DNA of 64,000 nucleotides from contig OY783207.1 in assembly GCA_963678705.1 (NCBI GenBank), positions 23,720,001 to 23,784,000 of the forward strand. Direction: 5' to 3'. Of this stretch, positions 46,501 through 58,884 are shown one piece after another. The translations under genes were made by a program, and so were the position numbers. This DNA comes from Panorpa germanica. Lineage: Eukaryota; Arthropoda; Insecta; Mecoptera; Panorpidae. The notes under the pieces were generated by a model. The model did no database searches. It worked only from the letters and a program-made list of their open reading frames with translations, and had not been told where the DNA came from. How positions within the stretch are numbered: position 1 is the stretch's first letter; each line of letters starts with the position of its first letter.

Positions 46501-46914
46501 ATTATTCTATATAAAAGTATTTTATAATTAGATTTGTTTTTACCATACTGCTCTTGCAAAGATCGTGAATTTTTTTGAGGTTATGTCACTTTTATATTTC
46601 CGAAATATTTTTAAATATACGTAATTTTAAGTGAAGATATTTTACCAAGAGTTTTGCTGAAGTGGTTGCCGAATTACTATCATATTGTTTCTACAAATCC
46701 ACGTTTTTAGTGCGTATCTCCGCAAAGGCGTGGCAGATTCACGCGTACATATGTGATAAGCAAAGATAAAATCCTTTGTCCTTATCACAACAAAAACAAA
46801 CCGTGGTATTATCTGCGCTTTTATTAATTATAAGTTCAAATCTCATACGATTCGTGTTGTAGCTGGGACAGGCAATTGCTTCTACCAGTTTTAAAATCTA
46901 TACTTCGTTCTTGT
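43501..46914. other. No gene recognised
   Basis: AT-rich with a GA microsatellite at about 43576-43590 and a 22-bp palindrome AAAGAAAAATATATTTTTCT near 45513. Short ORFs (45086-45349, 45253-45555, 45360-45635, 45858-46064) are unrecognised. See the separate entry for the GC-rich patch at 46083-46330. Confidence 0.4.
46083..46330. other. GC-rich patch, possible promoter or exon
   Basis: A sharp rise in GC (GTGCCCCGCGCCCCGCTCCA) in AT-rich surroundings. The plus ORF 46087-46308 (73 residues) opens with a hydrophobic stretch but matches no family I know. With the smaller CG-rich patch at 47805-47850 (CCCGCTCCCGCCCGCACGCC) it may mark a promoter or first exon of a long-intron gene. The evidence is composition only. 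Confidence 0.25.
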
Positions 46915-47235
46915 AGGGGCCTCGCATTCTCGCGCAACAACCCAAGTAGAAAAATTCATTACTATATATGTATTTGAATCTCGCGCCTCGCTCTTAAGAA
47001 ATCCCACTAGAATCACTGCGTATATATTTTAACGCATTCATGTACCTTAGTTTATCATCATTAATATTTGTCGTCTTTGTGCTTGTTAACTTTTATAAAA
47101 CTTCCAATATAAAATTTTATTTCTCGTCAATTATCATCAAAAATACTTACTTACAATTTACATAAATTATACAAAGAACAAGTGCGTCGCAAAAATCTGC
47201 TGAACGGGGCCTCGCAATGACTAAGGCCACCCCTG
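46915..47235 (+). mobile_element. hAT-type MITE family B, copy 3
   Basis: Matches 11158-11519 closely (ACAACCCAAGTAGAAAAATT, GAATCTCGCGCCTCGCTCTT). It ends CTAAGGCCACCCCTG but begins AGGGGCCTCGCATTC without the long left terminal repeat. No 8-bp duplication is seen. Confidence 0.75.
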
Positions 47236-49683
47236 CTTCAACGCATAGAACTGTTACCCAGGTAGAAAATTGTCTTGCAGTGAAATTCAAGGTTGCTAAC
47301 TTGCCACAAGCTAATTCTAAGGTTCATTTTCAACCTGAGTACAAACAAGTATATTCCGGAAAATATAAAAAAAGTTTTGTATAGTTTCAAGTATTGCATT
47401 TATAGTAATGAATTTAAAAAAAATTTAGGTTCATTTCAGGTTTTTTCAAATTGCAGGCTTGTTTATAGGTTAATCCGGAGTTATTTCCAAGGTCACCTTG
47501 TTGGAAAATCTCCCATCCTTAGTTTATATTATCTTCTTTATGCAAAATTTCAGATCCTATGCAGTCGCCCTTATGTACGACACTTAAAAATATTTTAAAT
47601 ATTACAATTCTCGACGAAATTTGTACAAAAAATCGTCATTTAGATAAAATAGTTTTAAGTGCATTATTTAAACGGCAACATTGAAATGACATTAAAATTG
47701 ATAAGGTTATTTCCAGAACTATATTTTACACAATAATAACAAATAACAAAAACACTAAATGCCTATACTTATATTTGTGTGCAATGACAACTGATGAGTC
47801 ACCGTCCCGCTCCCGCCCGCACGCCTCCCGCGCATCGGTCTTGTGACTAATCAAGAACTTAATGGAACTTCTCCTTGCGTCCTAACGTCTAAAGTCCTAA
47901 ACTTCTAACGACCTAACCCATAATGCATTGTGGAAATACATACCTACAATATACACAAAAGATATAGTTTTTTTTTTTTTAATAATTGATTTTAAGTCAC
48001 GTAAATATTTGTGTATTTTTTACGGTATATGTTTTTTCCCGTTAAAATATATTTCAAGATAATATGCGAAGTTAGTAGTAGTGGCAGAGGCGTATTTAGA
48101 AGCTAAGAGGGCCCAATTTTTTGCAGAAATCTGTGATAAATTCATACTACATACCACATTGCTCAATAAGTTCGTAGGATGATACTATTTTGACAAATCC
48201 ATATGATTTTTAAATAGTACTAACCTTCATACGATATGTATCAAAATTTCGTGATATTCCGATTATTATCTGAGAAGTTACAGCGGTTTTAGTCTATCAA
48301 TACACAAAATTTATTATTTTGAAAATTACAAAAGTAGCGTCACTAAAACTATTAAAATTTGTTGAACTATTTACTATTATTAATTTAATCATATTTTTAG
48401 CTTTAGTCACGTTTATAACGAGCAATTGATAACACAGCAAAAATGTGTTAAGTAATTAGAACAAATCATTTCTTAAGGTAGTAAACCATTACGAAAAATA
48501 GAAATTTTTCGTCTGCAAAATTTCGTTTATAATAGTGTGGCAGGCACATATTCTGTAGATATTTACATTTTGACAATAGAATTTGGTGTTTAGAAAATTA
48601 AAAAAATATATATTGTGACTCAAAATAATTAAAAAAATATTAAATAACTATTCGAAAAATTGGCTAGGTTTGTATTTGAGGGTTAAGAAATTTAGTCTTT
48701 AGAAATTTAGTCTTTAGAAATTTAGTAAGAAAGAAGTGAGTTTTGTGATACATAGTTAAAAAATTTAAATAATAAATAAAATTAAATTAAACAGTACTAA
48801 AACTATAGAATATTTTTTTATAGGTGTTAAGATTGTCCTAATTTCCTTACGATATCCTCAAGGTTATTATTATCAGCATTTCAATACATTCAGCTGCCGT
48901 TATCACAAAAAATGCAGTAGTTACTAGTAACCGCTAAATATTGGGTATTACATGCCCATACACACACATACACATATTTATTCACTGTGTGACCTTGAAC
49001 AAAACGTACACTAACGATTTTACGAGGTTGACTCCCAAATGCCGGTACAGATAACACCACGATACCCTTTATCCACCCTATATCACCCTTGCCACCTGCT
49101 TGTACAAATACAGATTATCAATAACTAAAAAATACATATGATTATTATTTATTAAAGTCTTTCAATAAAAACAAACTACTTATTTAAAAACGTTTTAAGT
49201 ATGTAGACAAAAATGATGATAAAATTTTAATAATGTTGTTTAAAATATGGTTTATATTATGGAACACCCTGTCATCAGCGCATGACTGTTAAAGGCTTTC
49301 TGTTTGTATCATACTATACATAGAGCTATACTCCGAAAGCTCCAGTGCAGTACGTACAGTGGGGTTTACTATATATTTATATATTACTAAAAACCTATTA
49401 GATAGATTGTTATAAATTTTTGTAGAATTATAAAGGATATTATTATCTAATTATCCTGCAAATTTGAAGTCGTTTGACCGTTTCGAACTCGAGATATATA
49501 TAATCAAAGTTCGAACATTTATAGGAGGAAAAATATTTAACATATGGTTACATTTGCTTTTTATTTCTAATAGAAAAACGACACGGCATATTTTCCAATA
49601 AAAATAACTGGCAATAGAGAGATAGAAAAAGATACAAAAATGATTACCCGTGTCGTTATTGAATTAATATTAAATTGGTATTT
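47236..49683. other. No gene recognised
   Basis: AT-rich with one small GC-rich patch (47805-47850). AGAGGCGTATTTAG near 48085 resembles a lone hAT end. A short tandem AAATTTAGTCTTTAG lies at about 48688-48725. No coding signal. Confidence 0.4.
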
Positions 49684-49880
49684 ATTCGGCGGCGACTTAT
49701 ATTTAAAAGAGGTTATAAGAGCGGTATAAATCTATAACACGATAATGAATTTTATCTTATTCGTTCCTGTATACATTATAGAAAAATAAGTGAGTCAGTG
49801 CTTTTTAGTTATATCGGCAGTTTATACCACACAACTTATTTTAAGTATTAGTCGCCGGCGAACTTTCGTAATTTGAACTA
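49684..49880. mobile_element. MITE family D, third copy
   Basis: TTCGGCGGCGACTTATATTT at the left and TTAGTCGCCGGCGAACTTTC at the right are inverted. The centre carries ATAACACGATAATGAATTTT as in the 43308 copy. A degenerate right half follows at about 50009-50060. Confidence 0.8.
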
Positions 49881-51028
49881 TATTTGTATATACGTACATA
49901 CAATTTTGTACAGATATCGAAAAGCTTTTTCTTGCTATAGTTTAAATTTTTGTTGCACTGTTTCAACAATTCTTCTATAATATATATAGAAACGAATTAG
50001 ATCTATCATAGAATTATACACCTCTTGTAATCTCTTTCAAGCATGAATCGTTCGCAAACTTTTGAATCGTATGAGTTTTGAATTACAACCGTTGAAGCAC
50101 CACCAAAAGTCAGCAAGTAATTAAATATAAAAATATAAGTTTTATATATATTTGTGACGCCACTGATCGACAAAATACGTGGTATATAGAGAATACAAAA
50201 CCATAGAACACCAACAACGTCAAAACGTAGAAACCTAGTTTGCCTGGATTTCCCAGCAAAGCATACAGCGCAATGTTGGTAGCTCCAGAAGATCGATTCA
50301 GCCAAACGTGACAGCATTATAACGTGGGAGGCGTGTCCCTTTACCCTTCAAACCACCGCCTAGAGGATAGACCACCATATCTACACATCTCACCCTACGT
50401 AACAAACAGGCTACTCTGATACTCTGATTCTCTCTTTGCTCCAGTATATTTTTTGACAGAGCTTTGCCAAAACCAGCCTTATTGAACTAGAAACGGAGTA
50501 AACAGTATGAAAGCACTTCGGAGAAGACCTCTACCGAACACCAAGCTAACCTAACCTGGGTATGGATTATCTGATACTGCGCTGGAATTCAGATGCAAAT
50601 GTAAGACTTGGAGGATTTGATAGAAATATTCGTTTGCTGCTGCTGAGTCGCAATGACAAGGGCTATGCTCGGTTCGCACTAGAAATACATACGTCAAACA
50701 ACGTAGCTTGTACGTCACGATTTAGTCTCTGAACAGCCGCTGAGTAAGTTGAAGCGCAAATGGTTAAACATACAGACCTCAATGCAAAACAAATAAAATC
50801 TTACCCTAAACAAATATATCTATTTGTTATTCTTAACACTACCAGTTTATACTTAAACTTAAAATAGATAGAATATACATTTAACAAAACTTCTTATGTA
50901 AAACATAACTAAAAACTATACATATTGAAACAGTTATTGTACACCGATATCTCTAATAACGTGACACCTTCATATACCACTTCATTTGACATTTGCGGTG
51001 CAATATCACGTATTACGCTTAAGGTTCC
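49881..51028. other. No gene recognised
   Basis: Includes a moderately GC-rich stretch at 50320-50720 without a sustained frame. A minus ORF at 50006-50317 is unrecognised and overlaps the degenerate MITE end. Confidence 0.35.
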
Positions 51029-51396
51029 GCTCAACGCTGATTCCAAATCCGTAATTTTTTTTTTCGACTGCTAGTTTTCGAGTTATCGTCATTTGATGGG
51101 TCAAATAATAATCCGATTTATTGTTGCCAGATATGGAATCAGCAAAAAATTCTATGTCCAAATACGTCATAAAAAAAAATTCGGTTGCCGTAATTTTTCG
51201 GAAAAAATTGATGTGCTCCGATTAGGAAAATTTAAACGTATCCTATAGTAAAAATCAACGCTGATTCAAAATCCGTAATTATTATTTTTTTCCGACTGTC
51301 GGTTTTCGAGTTATCGGTATTTGATAGGTCAAATAATATCCCGATTTCAAAATAGGTGCCAGATATGGAATCATCGGAAAATTCTAGGTCCGAATA
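51029..51396 (+). repeat. Two-copy direct repeat, ~225-bp period
   Basis: TCAACGCTGATT, TTTTCGAGTTATCG, GGTCAAATAAT and GCCAGATATGGAATCA occur in order at 51033-51165 and again from about 51257 to 51396. The 90-base spacer (GAAAAAATTGATGTGCTCCG) appears once. A plus ORF (51356-51760, 134 residues) starts inside the second copy and runs on; its product is not recognised. Confidence 0.8.
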
Positions 51397-52577
51397 CGTC
51401 TCACACTGGAACAGACAACTTGGGAAAACGTTTATGTTCAGTAGAATGTTTTGGAGTTGTTTCACATTAGCACACTTTATCATGAGAGGTATTGTCTATA
51501 TGGTTCATATGTACATAGATCAAAGTAACGCCGTATTTTGTACACGGAGTAAAGAAGAACGTGCTTTGTGTTTACGATATCATGGACAGCGGATTATTAA
51601 AATAGGAAAACACAGTAACGAGAACAAGATCGTTAAGGCAGTTGATTATTCAGATACTAGTTTTATCACCAAACAACCTAAAATCAGCAACCTGACACAA
51701 TTATTATTATTTTACTTCCTCTCTGAGATGAGCTACGTCTTTAAATCAGTAATACCTTGAAATTTCTTTAATATTTCTAATAGAAAAACATATCAAAATA
51801 AATTCCTATATTCAACACATTTTTGGTGAAAATTAATCCGTTTTTAAATACGTGTTGCTGATATGTGTTAGTGTTTTGCAATTGTGTTGGTATGCCTGCA
51901 TATATATATATATATATTGTGTAGCTGTGTTGATCTTGACCAGCATATTAAATAAATGAGTGGTGGGGGAAGACCTGAAGCGTCAAGCATTCAATGTGTT
52001 GTTCCAGAGATTCACAAACAGTTTATAAAAATAAAATATTAGTTTTTAAAAAAATTAGATGAAGCGTAAAACCTAAAAATTAGTTACTAAAAAGTAAAAG
52101 AATATTTATTTTATGAAAAAGTTTGACAAGCAGTGGGCAGCACCATCCACTGATCGCTGCTGTGTCAGTGAAGGTCGCACGACGTAACATCGAGAACATC
52201 ATATGGTTAGAATTATATCATACGAACAAATGAACGAGCATACCAATATTATTATATTATATAATGAACAATAAATAAAAACATGGGATCGCGTATTTTG
52301 ATGTAAAAATATTAAATAATAAATATTTATTTATTTGCAAAAAAGATATTCACAATTCTTTGTAAATGCATGTGTATTTGTTAACCAATTGTACTTAACT
52401 GTTTAGTTTAACAATAAATAAATAATACGTCTTTAAGATGCATGTCATGATTATGATAATTGTGGAAAATTTTATCATTGGAGCTGCCATCTCTGAATGA
52501 AACAGAGAACTACGAAATAAAAAAGAATTTATATTTATATTTATTAATTTTTTACAAATTTTACCAGACGCTGTTCT
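51397..52577. other. No gene recognised
   Basis: It contains the rest of the unassigned plus ORF ending at 51760, a TA microsatellite at about 51898-51918 and AT-rich spacer. No domain is visible in the ORF product. Confidence 0.4.
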
Positions 52578-53256
52578 GTCCAACTTTTTCTTTTTATTTA
52601 TTTATATTATTGTACAACATATTAAGTTTATTGTGTAAAAATTTGAATTCGATTAAAGTAAAACTGTCGGAGATATAGAGTTTTAAGTCTTCACCTCTCT
52701 GGTCTGCTTTCGTGTTATTTTGAAACTTTTAAATGCGGTTTCTCACACATAGCTTTTTCAGAATCGGTGCCCTCTCTAGCTCAAAATCTACTGAACCGAT
52801 TCTTTTGAAATTTTGCACACTCTTTCTTTACATAAATGCCGAGGTAACGCTGTCGAGTTTTTTTTTTTATTTTAACGTATTTTAATATAACAAAGTTTCT
52901 GATTTTTGTCATGAGAAATCTGTATTTTGACTTTTAAGTGCTGTAACAAATTGAAAAATCGATAAAAAAAAGAAAAACTCGACAGCGTTACCTGCAGAAA
53001 CTTATCAACTAACGAAATCATTTTGGTTTTTCGATTTCAGAAAATCCAGTGGTGAGTTATGAGTGGCACCGCAATGTTACTTTTTTTTGTGACGTCTGCG
53101 GAGATTCGCTGTCAATGCCTCATTTCTTGATATTTATTTATGAAATTTTCACAAAGTATTCTTTAAATGTTATTTTATCATGTAGTAATTATAGAAATAA
53201 TTATATATTAACTGTGCCGTCAAAAAACATTATCGAAAATATGCTTCTTTTTTATC
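52578..53256 (+). repeat. Interspersed repeat family A, copy 2
   Basis: Same landmarks as 670-1362 (CACCTCTCTGGTCTGCTTTC, GAGTGGCACCGCAATGTTAC). It faces the inverted copy at 54190-54882 across a 0.9-kb spacer. Its short ORF runs on beyond the repeat (53049-53399). Confidence 0.8.
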
Positions 53257-54189
53257 GTTTTTATCGAAAACAAATTTTCAGTACTAGAAAGAGAAATACT
53301 ATCGTCAATATGATATATATATTTCTCTTTCTAGCAGCATATATTTTTTTAAGAAACAAACATTTAATATTTAATTTTTCGAGTTTACTTTCGAGGTAAA
53401 CGTATTTGATACGTCTGTGAACAAAACTATAAAAACGGTCAAAGGTATACACAAAATAATAACTACAAAAAAACACTTGACACCTATTAAAATCATATTC
53501 TGACCTTCAATTAATCCAATTTCATCAAAATCTCGAATGAACCCACACTACACACTAAATTACACAAGTTGAAACATGTTCGAAACTTATTTAAAAAAAC
53601 AAAAATCATAATAATAACGACTGTGAAAATCTGCCTGTATATACGATATATCCTAGAACTAAGAATGGGTATAGCACAGGAATATTGTGCATTTCATTTT
53701 CCATTTTCCACAGTTTCCACGGTTTCCCTGCTAACAGAATTGCCAGGGGTAGTAACTGACCTATTTATGGAGTGTTTACGTAGGACAGATTCAATCCCCA
53801 CCATCGTTGCTCTCCTCAACGACCCTTATTTCTAGAAACAACCCCCTGAAACTATCACACCCTTCCCACCACTTCTCCTACCCTGCCTGCTATCACATGG
53901 TAATATTACTGTCTTTGTATTGGAGGGATATAGAACGTCGAGTATGACGTCATAAATTTCATTCTAATTTTATTATGTATGTAGAGGTATGTATTTATAT
54001 ATATACCTGTCTTTGTCTGCAAATGATCAATGATTTTGAAATTTGATAAACATACAGTTATACACCCATTTGCCTGACATAATTAATTTCAAAAACAAAT
54101 AAAATCTTACCCTAAACAAATATATATCTAATTGTTATTCTTAACACTACCAGCTTATTTAGGTTCACATTGCTTTTAAATATTAAGTA
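53257..54189. other. Spacer between inverted family A copies
   Basis: It contains a perfect 15-bp stem (CTAGAAAGAGAAATA at 53284-53298 with its inverse at 53320-53334, 21-base loop) right at the inner edge of copy 2. A C-rich stretch at 53690-53900 has a short unrecognised plus ORF (53569-53835). No transposase is seen between the copies. Confidence 0.5.
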
Positions 54190-54882
54190 AGGTCAAAATG
54201 ATAAAAAAGAAGCATATTTTCGATAATGTTTTTTGACAACACAGTTAATATATAATTATTTCTATAATTACTACATGATAAAATGACATTAGAAGAATAC
54301 TGTGTGGAATTTTCATAAATACATGTCAAGAAATGAGGCATTGACAGCGAATCACCGCTGACGTCACAAAAAAAGTAACATTGCGGTGCCACTCACAACT
54401 CATCACTGGATTTTCTGAAATCGAAAAACTAAAATGATTTCATTAGTTGATAAGTTTCTGAAGGTAACACTGTCGAGTTTTTATTTTTTTATTGATTTTT
54501 AAATTTTTTACAGCACTTAAAAGTCAAAATACCGATTTTTCATGAAAAAAATCAGAAACTTTGTTATTTTAAAATACGTTAAAATTAAGAAATAAAAAGA
54601 AACTCGACAGCGTTATCTCGGTATTTATGTAAAGAAAGAGTGTGCAAAATTTCAAAAGAATCGGTCCAGTAGATTTTGAGGTAGAGAGGGCACCGACTCT
54701 GAAAAAGCTATGTGTGAGAAACCGCATTTAATAACTTCAAAGTAACACGAAAGCAGACCAGAGAGGTGAAAACTTAAAACTCTATATCTACGACAGTTTT
54801 ACTCCAATCGACTTCAAATTATTACACAATAAACTTAATATGTTGTACAATAATATAAATAAATTTAAAAAAAATAAAAATG
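54190..54882 (-). repeat. Interspersed repeat family A, copy 3 (inverted)
   Basis: Inverse of copies 1, 2 and 4. It runs from AAGGTCAAAATGATAAAAAA at the left to ATGTTGTACAATAATATAAA at the right. The minus ORF 54183-54392 is the repeat's short ORF. Confidence 0.8.
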
Positions 54883-55433
54883 CTCTAATCTTACGTTAAA
54901 AAATAAATCAAATCGAACTACTTATAAATATGGTAATTAAAAAAACCCGACAAGCTTACGGATGTTGGTACTCCAATAGACAAACTTCCACATTCTAAAA
55001 TATATTTTTATTTTTATTGTACAGGTAGTATAGTAATAATAACAAAAGTGTGTGTGTGTTTTTTTTATAATGAGCAAAAAATGAATAAGGAAATTGGTTA
55101 TTAAAAAATGTTATGTCCTTGAATTCAAATGAAGTCTGCGTATAGTTTACTGTAGAACACACCGTTGCCAACAAAAAAAAAACAAAAAATAAATATAAGA
55201 AACTTGAAACTAGTTTTGGTACTAGCCGTTTAGTAAAAATAGTAAATATGTTCTAAAAATAAAGTCATATTAAAATAGTAAAGGTTATTGAAATATGTTT
55301 TAATTGTTTTCTTATATTAATCATAATCATTTAAGACATCATCAGAAAACATAAGGCACCTTATCTTTAATATTGTGATGAATTTATTTCTATATTTTCT
55401 CACTGTATTTTTAAAATATATGAAAAGTACAAT
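54883..55433. other. No gene recognised
   Basis: AT-rich with a short GT tract near 55046. No coding or RNA signal. Confidence 0.45.
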
Positions 55434-56020
55434 GGGCTTGTGTCCTTATTTTTTAGCGGTCGATTTTTCATTTGTTAATTGAAATTGATGTTAATAATTG
55501 TGTATTGGCGTGTCTATTTTATTAAATATCTAAATGTTGATGGAGATATAGTAATTAAAAATTTGAATTGTAGTTTTAGCGCCACAAATGGTCGGCCATA
55601 TTTGTATGACGTTAAAATGCATTTCACGTCAGTTATTTGTTGAGTAGGTCAGTGCTGTGGTAATGTTTTGCAGCTGTTATTAGACGAAATAATCAAGTCA
55701 AGTCGAAGAGTAATAACTTTTTATTTTATTTAACCCTGTTACGGCAGACATAATATTGGAATTTTATTGTTCCTTGAAGAGAGAGCAGAGATTTATGAGC
55801 TGTAAGGTTGGCAGCAGTTGTGATGTCACATGCATTTGGATTGTGTACAACGTTGAATGCCTTTAATAATTAAAGAGACAAAATGACTTTTTTAATTGTT
55901 AATTTCTCCTAACATATAAGAAGTTATTAAAAAATAGATGAACAATTGAGGTTCTAGTAACCCACTTTATCAATTTATAGTACACTTTTATAGAAATTGT
56001 AAGACATAGGACACAAGCCC
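55434..56020 (+). mobile_element. TIR element family C, full copy 2
   Basis: The ends GGGCTTGTGTCCT and AGGACACAAGCCC form a perfect 13-bp inverted repeat. 587 bp and non-coding. The flanks show no clear direct duplication, unlike the copy at 3644-4262. Confidence 0.85.
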
Positions 56021-56736
56021 ATTGAAAATAATTAAATTCTCAGTTTAATATATATATAAGTATAAAATATACACAAAGCAAATGAAATCAATAAAAAATT
56101 ATTTAAAATTATAAGCTCATAGTCTTCTCTACGCGTCGTAGCCCGTAGCCCCGTAGCAGGAATTATTCGCCAGTCGCTACGGCACTAGGAAAACACCGCG
56201 ACATTACGTTGCCTGATTCTACGATATTTAATGTATGCGCTTACATTTGAACTAGAGGGAGGTGGGGGGGTAGGGTAAAGTATAGAGCGGGTGGTATTTT
56301 AATCCCACAGGCGCAGGACCTCGGAGCAGGCAGAAGGACCTATCAGACGATAGCTATTAAGGTCTATATTTATTAGTAGATGTATATATTATATATGTAT
56401 ATGTATCAGGTCGGGGACAATTATTAAACAACCTTCGATTTTTACACGATATGACAAATCGAACGAACGACATGATAGGTACGAAGACCGCCGAAGGCCT
56501 TGTCGGTTATCAACGAATCAATGAAGTGGTAATGTTTCGATTTTAATTTTGTTTTTATTTTATTTAAACTTTGCCTGTAATTATACTTAAAGTATCATTT
56601 AATTTAATATTTAACTTAAACTTACTTTTTAGATTCTTAGAAGGTTCGAATTAAAGGTTAATTAAATAAAAACTGCTTATAAAACGCTGATTAAATTTAA
56701 TTGAAATCAACATTTAAAAATAAAAAAGTATTTGTT
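56021..56736. other. No gene recognised
   Basis: A GC-richer stretch at 56130-56350 (TAGCCCGTAGCCCCGTAGCA, a G-run near 56265) has no ORF. The rest is AT-rich. Confidence 0.4.
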
Positions 56737-57225
56737 TTAAGCCTCATTCCCACTCACTGTTTTGATATTTAATTTACTGTTTTTATTTAATATTGTAATC
56801 TAGATTTCAGGTTTTTGTTTAAGCATTCCATTTCACATTTGTGTTTTAATTTAAGTTCAGTAAATTTAGTTGATGCGTATGCATCGTTAGTAATACAAAT
56901 TTTGACAGTTCTACAAAATTGTATTGCTATTTTTAATAACAATTGGTAATAGAAATTGTTTTCTCCTCTATATTTTTTAAAAGTAAATCCTACTGTATTT
57001 TGACAGGTTGGAGGTTACAATATAATATAGTTTTTCTTAATTTAATATTTTTAATTTAAAACATTGGACCTTTTAAGGTTCTAAAAGAACTAAAAACACT
57101 TTAAAAAATATATTAAATTAAAAATGGTACTGTGAAGGACTACGCGTATTGCCATATGGTAAACAATTTAAATTAAATACAAAATACAAAATTAAATTAA
57201 AGCAGTGAGTGGGAATGATACTTAA
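56737..57225. mobile_element. TIR MITE family F
   Basis: The left end TTAAGCCTCATTCCCACTCA and the right end TGAGTGGGAATGATACTTAA are inverted with three mismatches. Related pieces occur at about 2610-2645, 39985-40110 and 62160-62236. About 490 bp and non-coding. Confidence 0.7.
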
Positions 57226-58251
57226 TACCTGTAATTAAATACAAGGAGGTTATAATTTCCTGGGCTCATAACAAATTCTTCGACTATAATTTTATTACAA
57301 AAACAAAGCTACATATTTTTAATTAAAGAGTATAACTTCAGTGATTATGCAGCAACCAATATTTTAGCATTTAGCAGGTTGTGTGAGACCTGTTCAATGG
57401 ACTACGTCCTTGAAAGTGTCATGGCCGCCTGACTGACAACAACAGAAGAACAAAACTTAAACTTGTAAAGTACAAGAAGTCAAAAAGACCTTCGTTTCGT
57501 TCAAATACACACACTCTATTTATTTATAGTACGAGTATATCTAAGTAATTTCACCTTATTTAAAATGATATTATAATGACCATAATTTCGTATCGTTTTC
57601 CACTCTTAAAACGGCGGTCGTTCTGTACGAAGTTGCATGTATCCCAGAGAATTCGGAAATATACGACTACGTATAGAACCCAATGCCTTAGAAAGACTTG
57701 TGAAGCAAAGCAATGTGTTATTCGGACTCGGCAAGGTTGGTGCTATAGATTTGTCTATATCTCTATGTCATCCTACGAACTTGTTGAGTGTAGTAGTCTG
57801 TTCCATTGTGAGATGATGTTCTACTGTTCTACATACATAAGTAAAATTGACCAGCGTTGAAACAAAGTCCAATAATTACTAATTAAAATTAATTAATATT
57901 GATTTTCTAAGAAGGTCATAGTTTATAGAAGGAACACTAAAGAAATAAAATTTGTTGTCTTTCCAATAAAGAATTCTCTCTGGCAACATTTTTTTGTGGC
58001 TATTCAGTACGTTTATTTTACAGCACACAAAATTCTGGAGCATGTGTTCTAAAACCAACATAAATTTAAAGAATACGACTAAAAATCACATTATTATATT
58101 ATGTATAAGGCAAAAATTATTGTACTATTAATTATGCTTATATAAATATCATATAATTAAAAGAATGAAGGTCACACAAAGACAAGGCACATGTAATTTC
58201 CAACTCATTATCGGAAAAACTAATTATGTAATATTTGTCGTTATGCAGCAT
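57226..58251. other. No gene recognised
   Basis: A plus ORF at 57576-57860 (94 residues) in slightly GC-richer DNA matches no family I know. The rest is AT-rich. A family E end (AAATGAGACGATACCTTTTT) lies just beyond, at about 58257-58276. Confidence 0.35.
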
Positions 58252-58553
58252 GTTCCAAATGAGACGATACCTTTTTGACAGTACGCGATTTTAGTTGTAT
58301 GTCGTTAACAATTTTCTTAAAATTATGTAAGCTATAAGGGACCTTCAATTATTACGTCACATGGATAGGAGAGTGAAGGGAGTACACAAAGCGTGACAAA
58401 ACGTGACAAGAGTGAAGTATTTGTAATACACATTTTTTGTTCATCCAAAATACATATATATTTGAATAAAAAACTCTATCATATTTAGGGGAGGTTTGAG
58501 GCAACAGCCCTGTGTATTAATTATGAACTCCACCTCCCTCACCATTAGACGTT

Positions 58554-58830
58554 AGTTATGTTATTGCTAGTTATGTTATTAGTAAATAACAATATTTAAA
58601 ATAGTATATACTTTATTTATATTGATAAATAAAGCTTCTCTACAATTATATATTTTTTATTACAAATATTATCTCCTCGATGGAGTATAACTAAAGTACT
58701 TAAACAAATGAATTAATCAATTAGTTAAAACAACATTGATTTTAGTCAATGTGATTTAAATATTATTTGGTTACTTAGATAATATATTTATTATCTTGTT
58801 TAAGCATGATATTAGGGTCACTTGATAACT
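58554..58830 (-). repeat. LTR (3' LTR) of the gag-only retroelement
   Basis: 277 bp, AGTTAT...ATAACT on the plus strand. It is identical in length to 60986-61262 and differs at only two positions I can see (58635 and 58643). It is preceded by CGTT (58550-58553), matching CGTT after the other LTR (61263-61266), a 4-bp target duplication. On the element strand it is preceded by a purine-rich AAGGATGGAGG tract. Confidence 0.95.
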
Positions 58831-58884
58831 CCTCCATCCTTAGAGAGAAAAATAGAGAAATTTCGTGAAGGTGTCTCGATTTTT

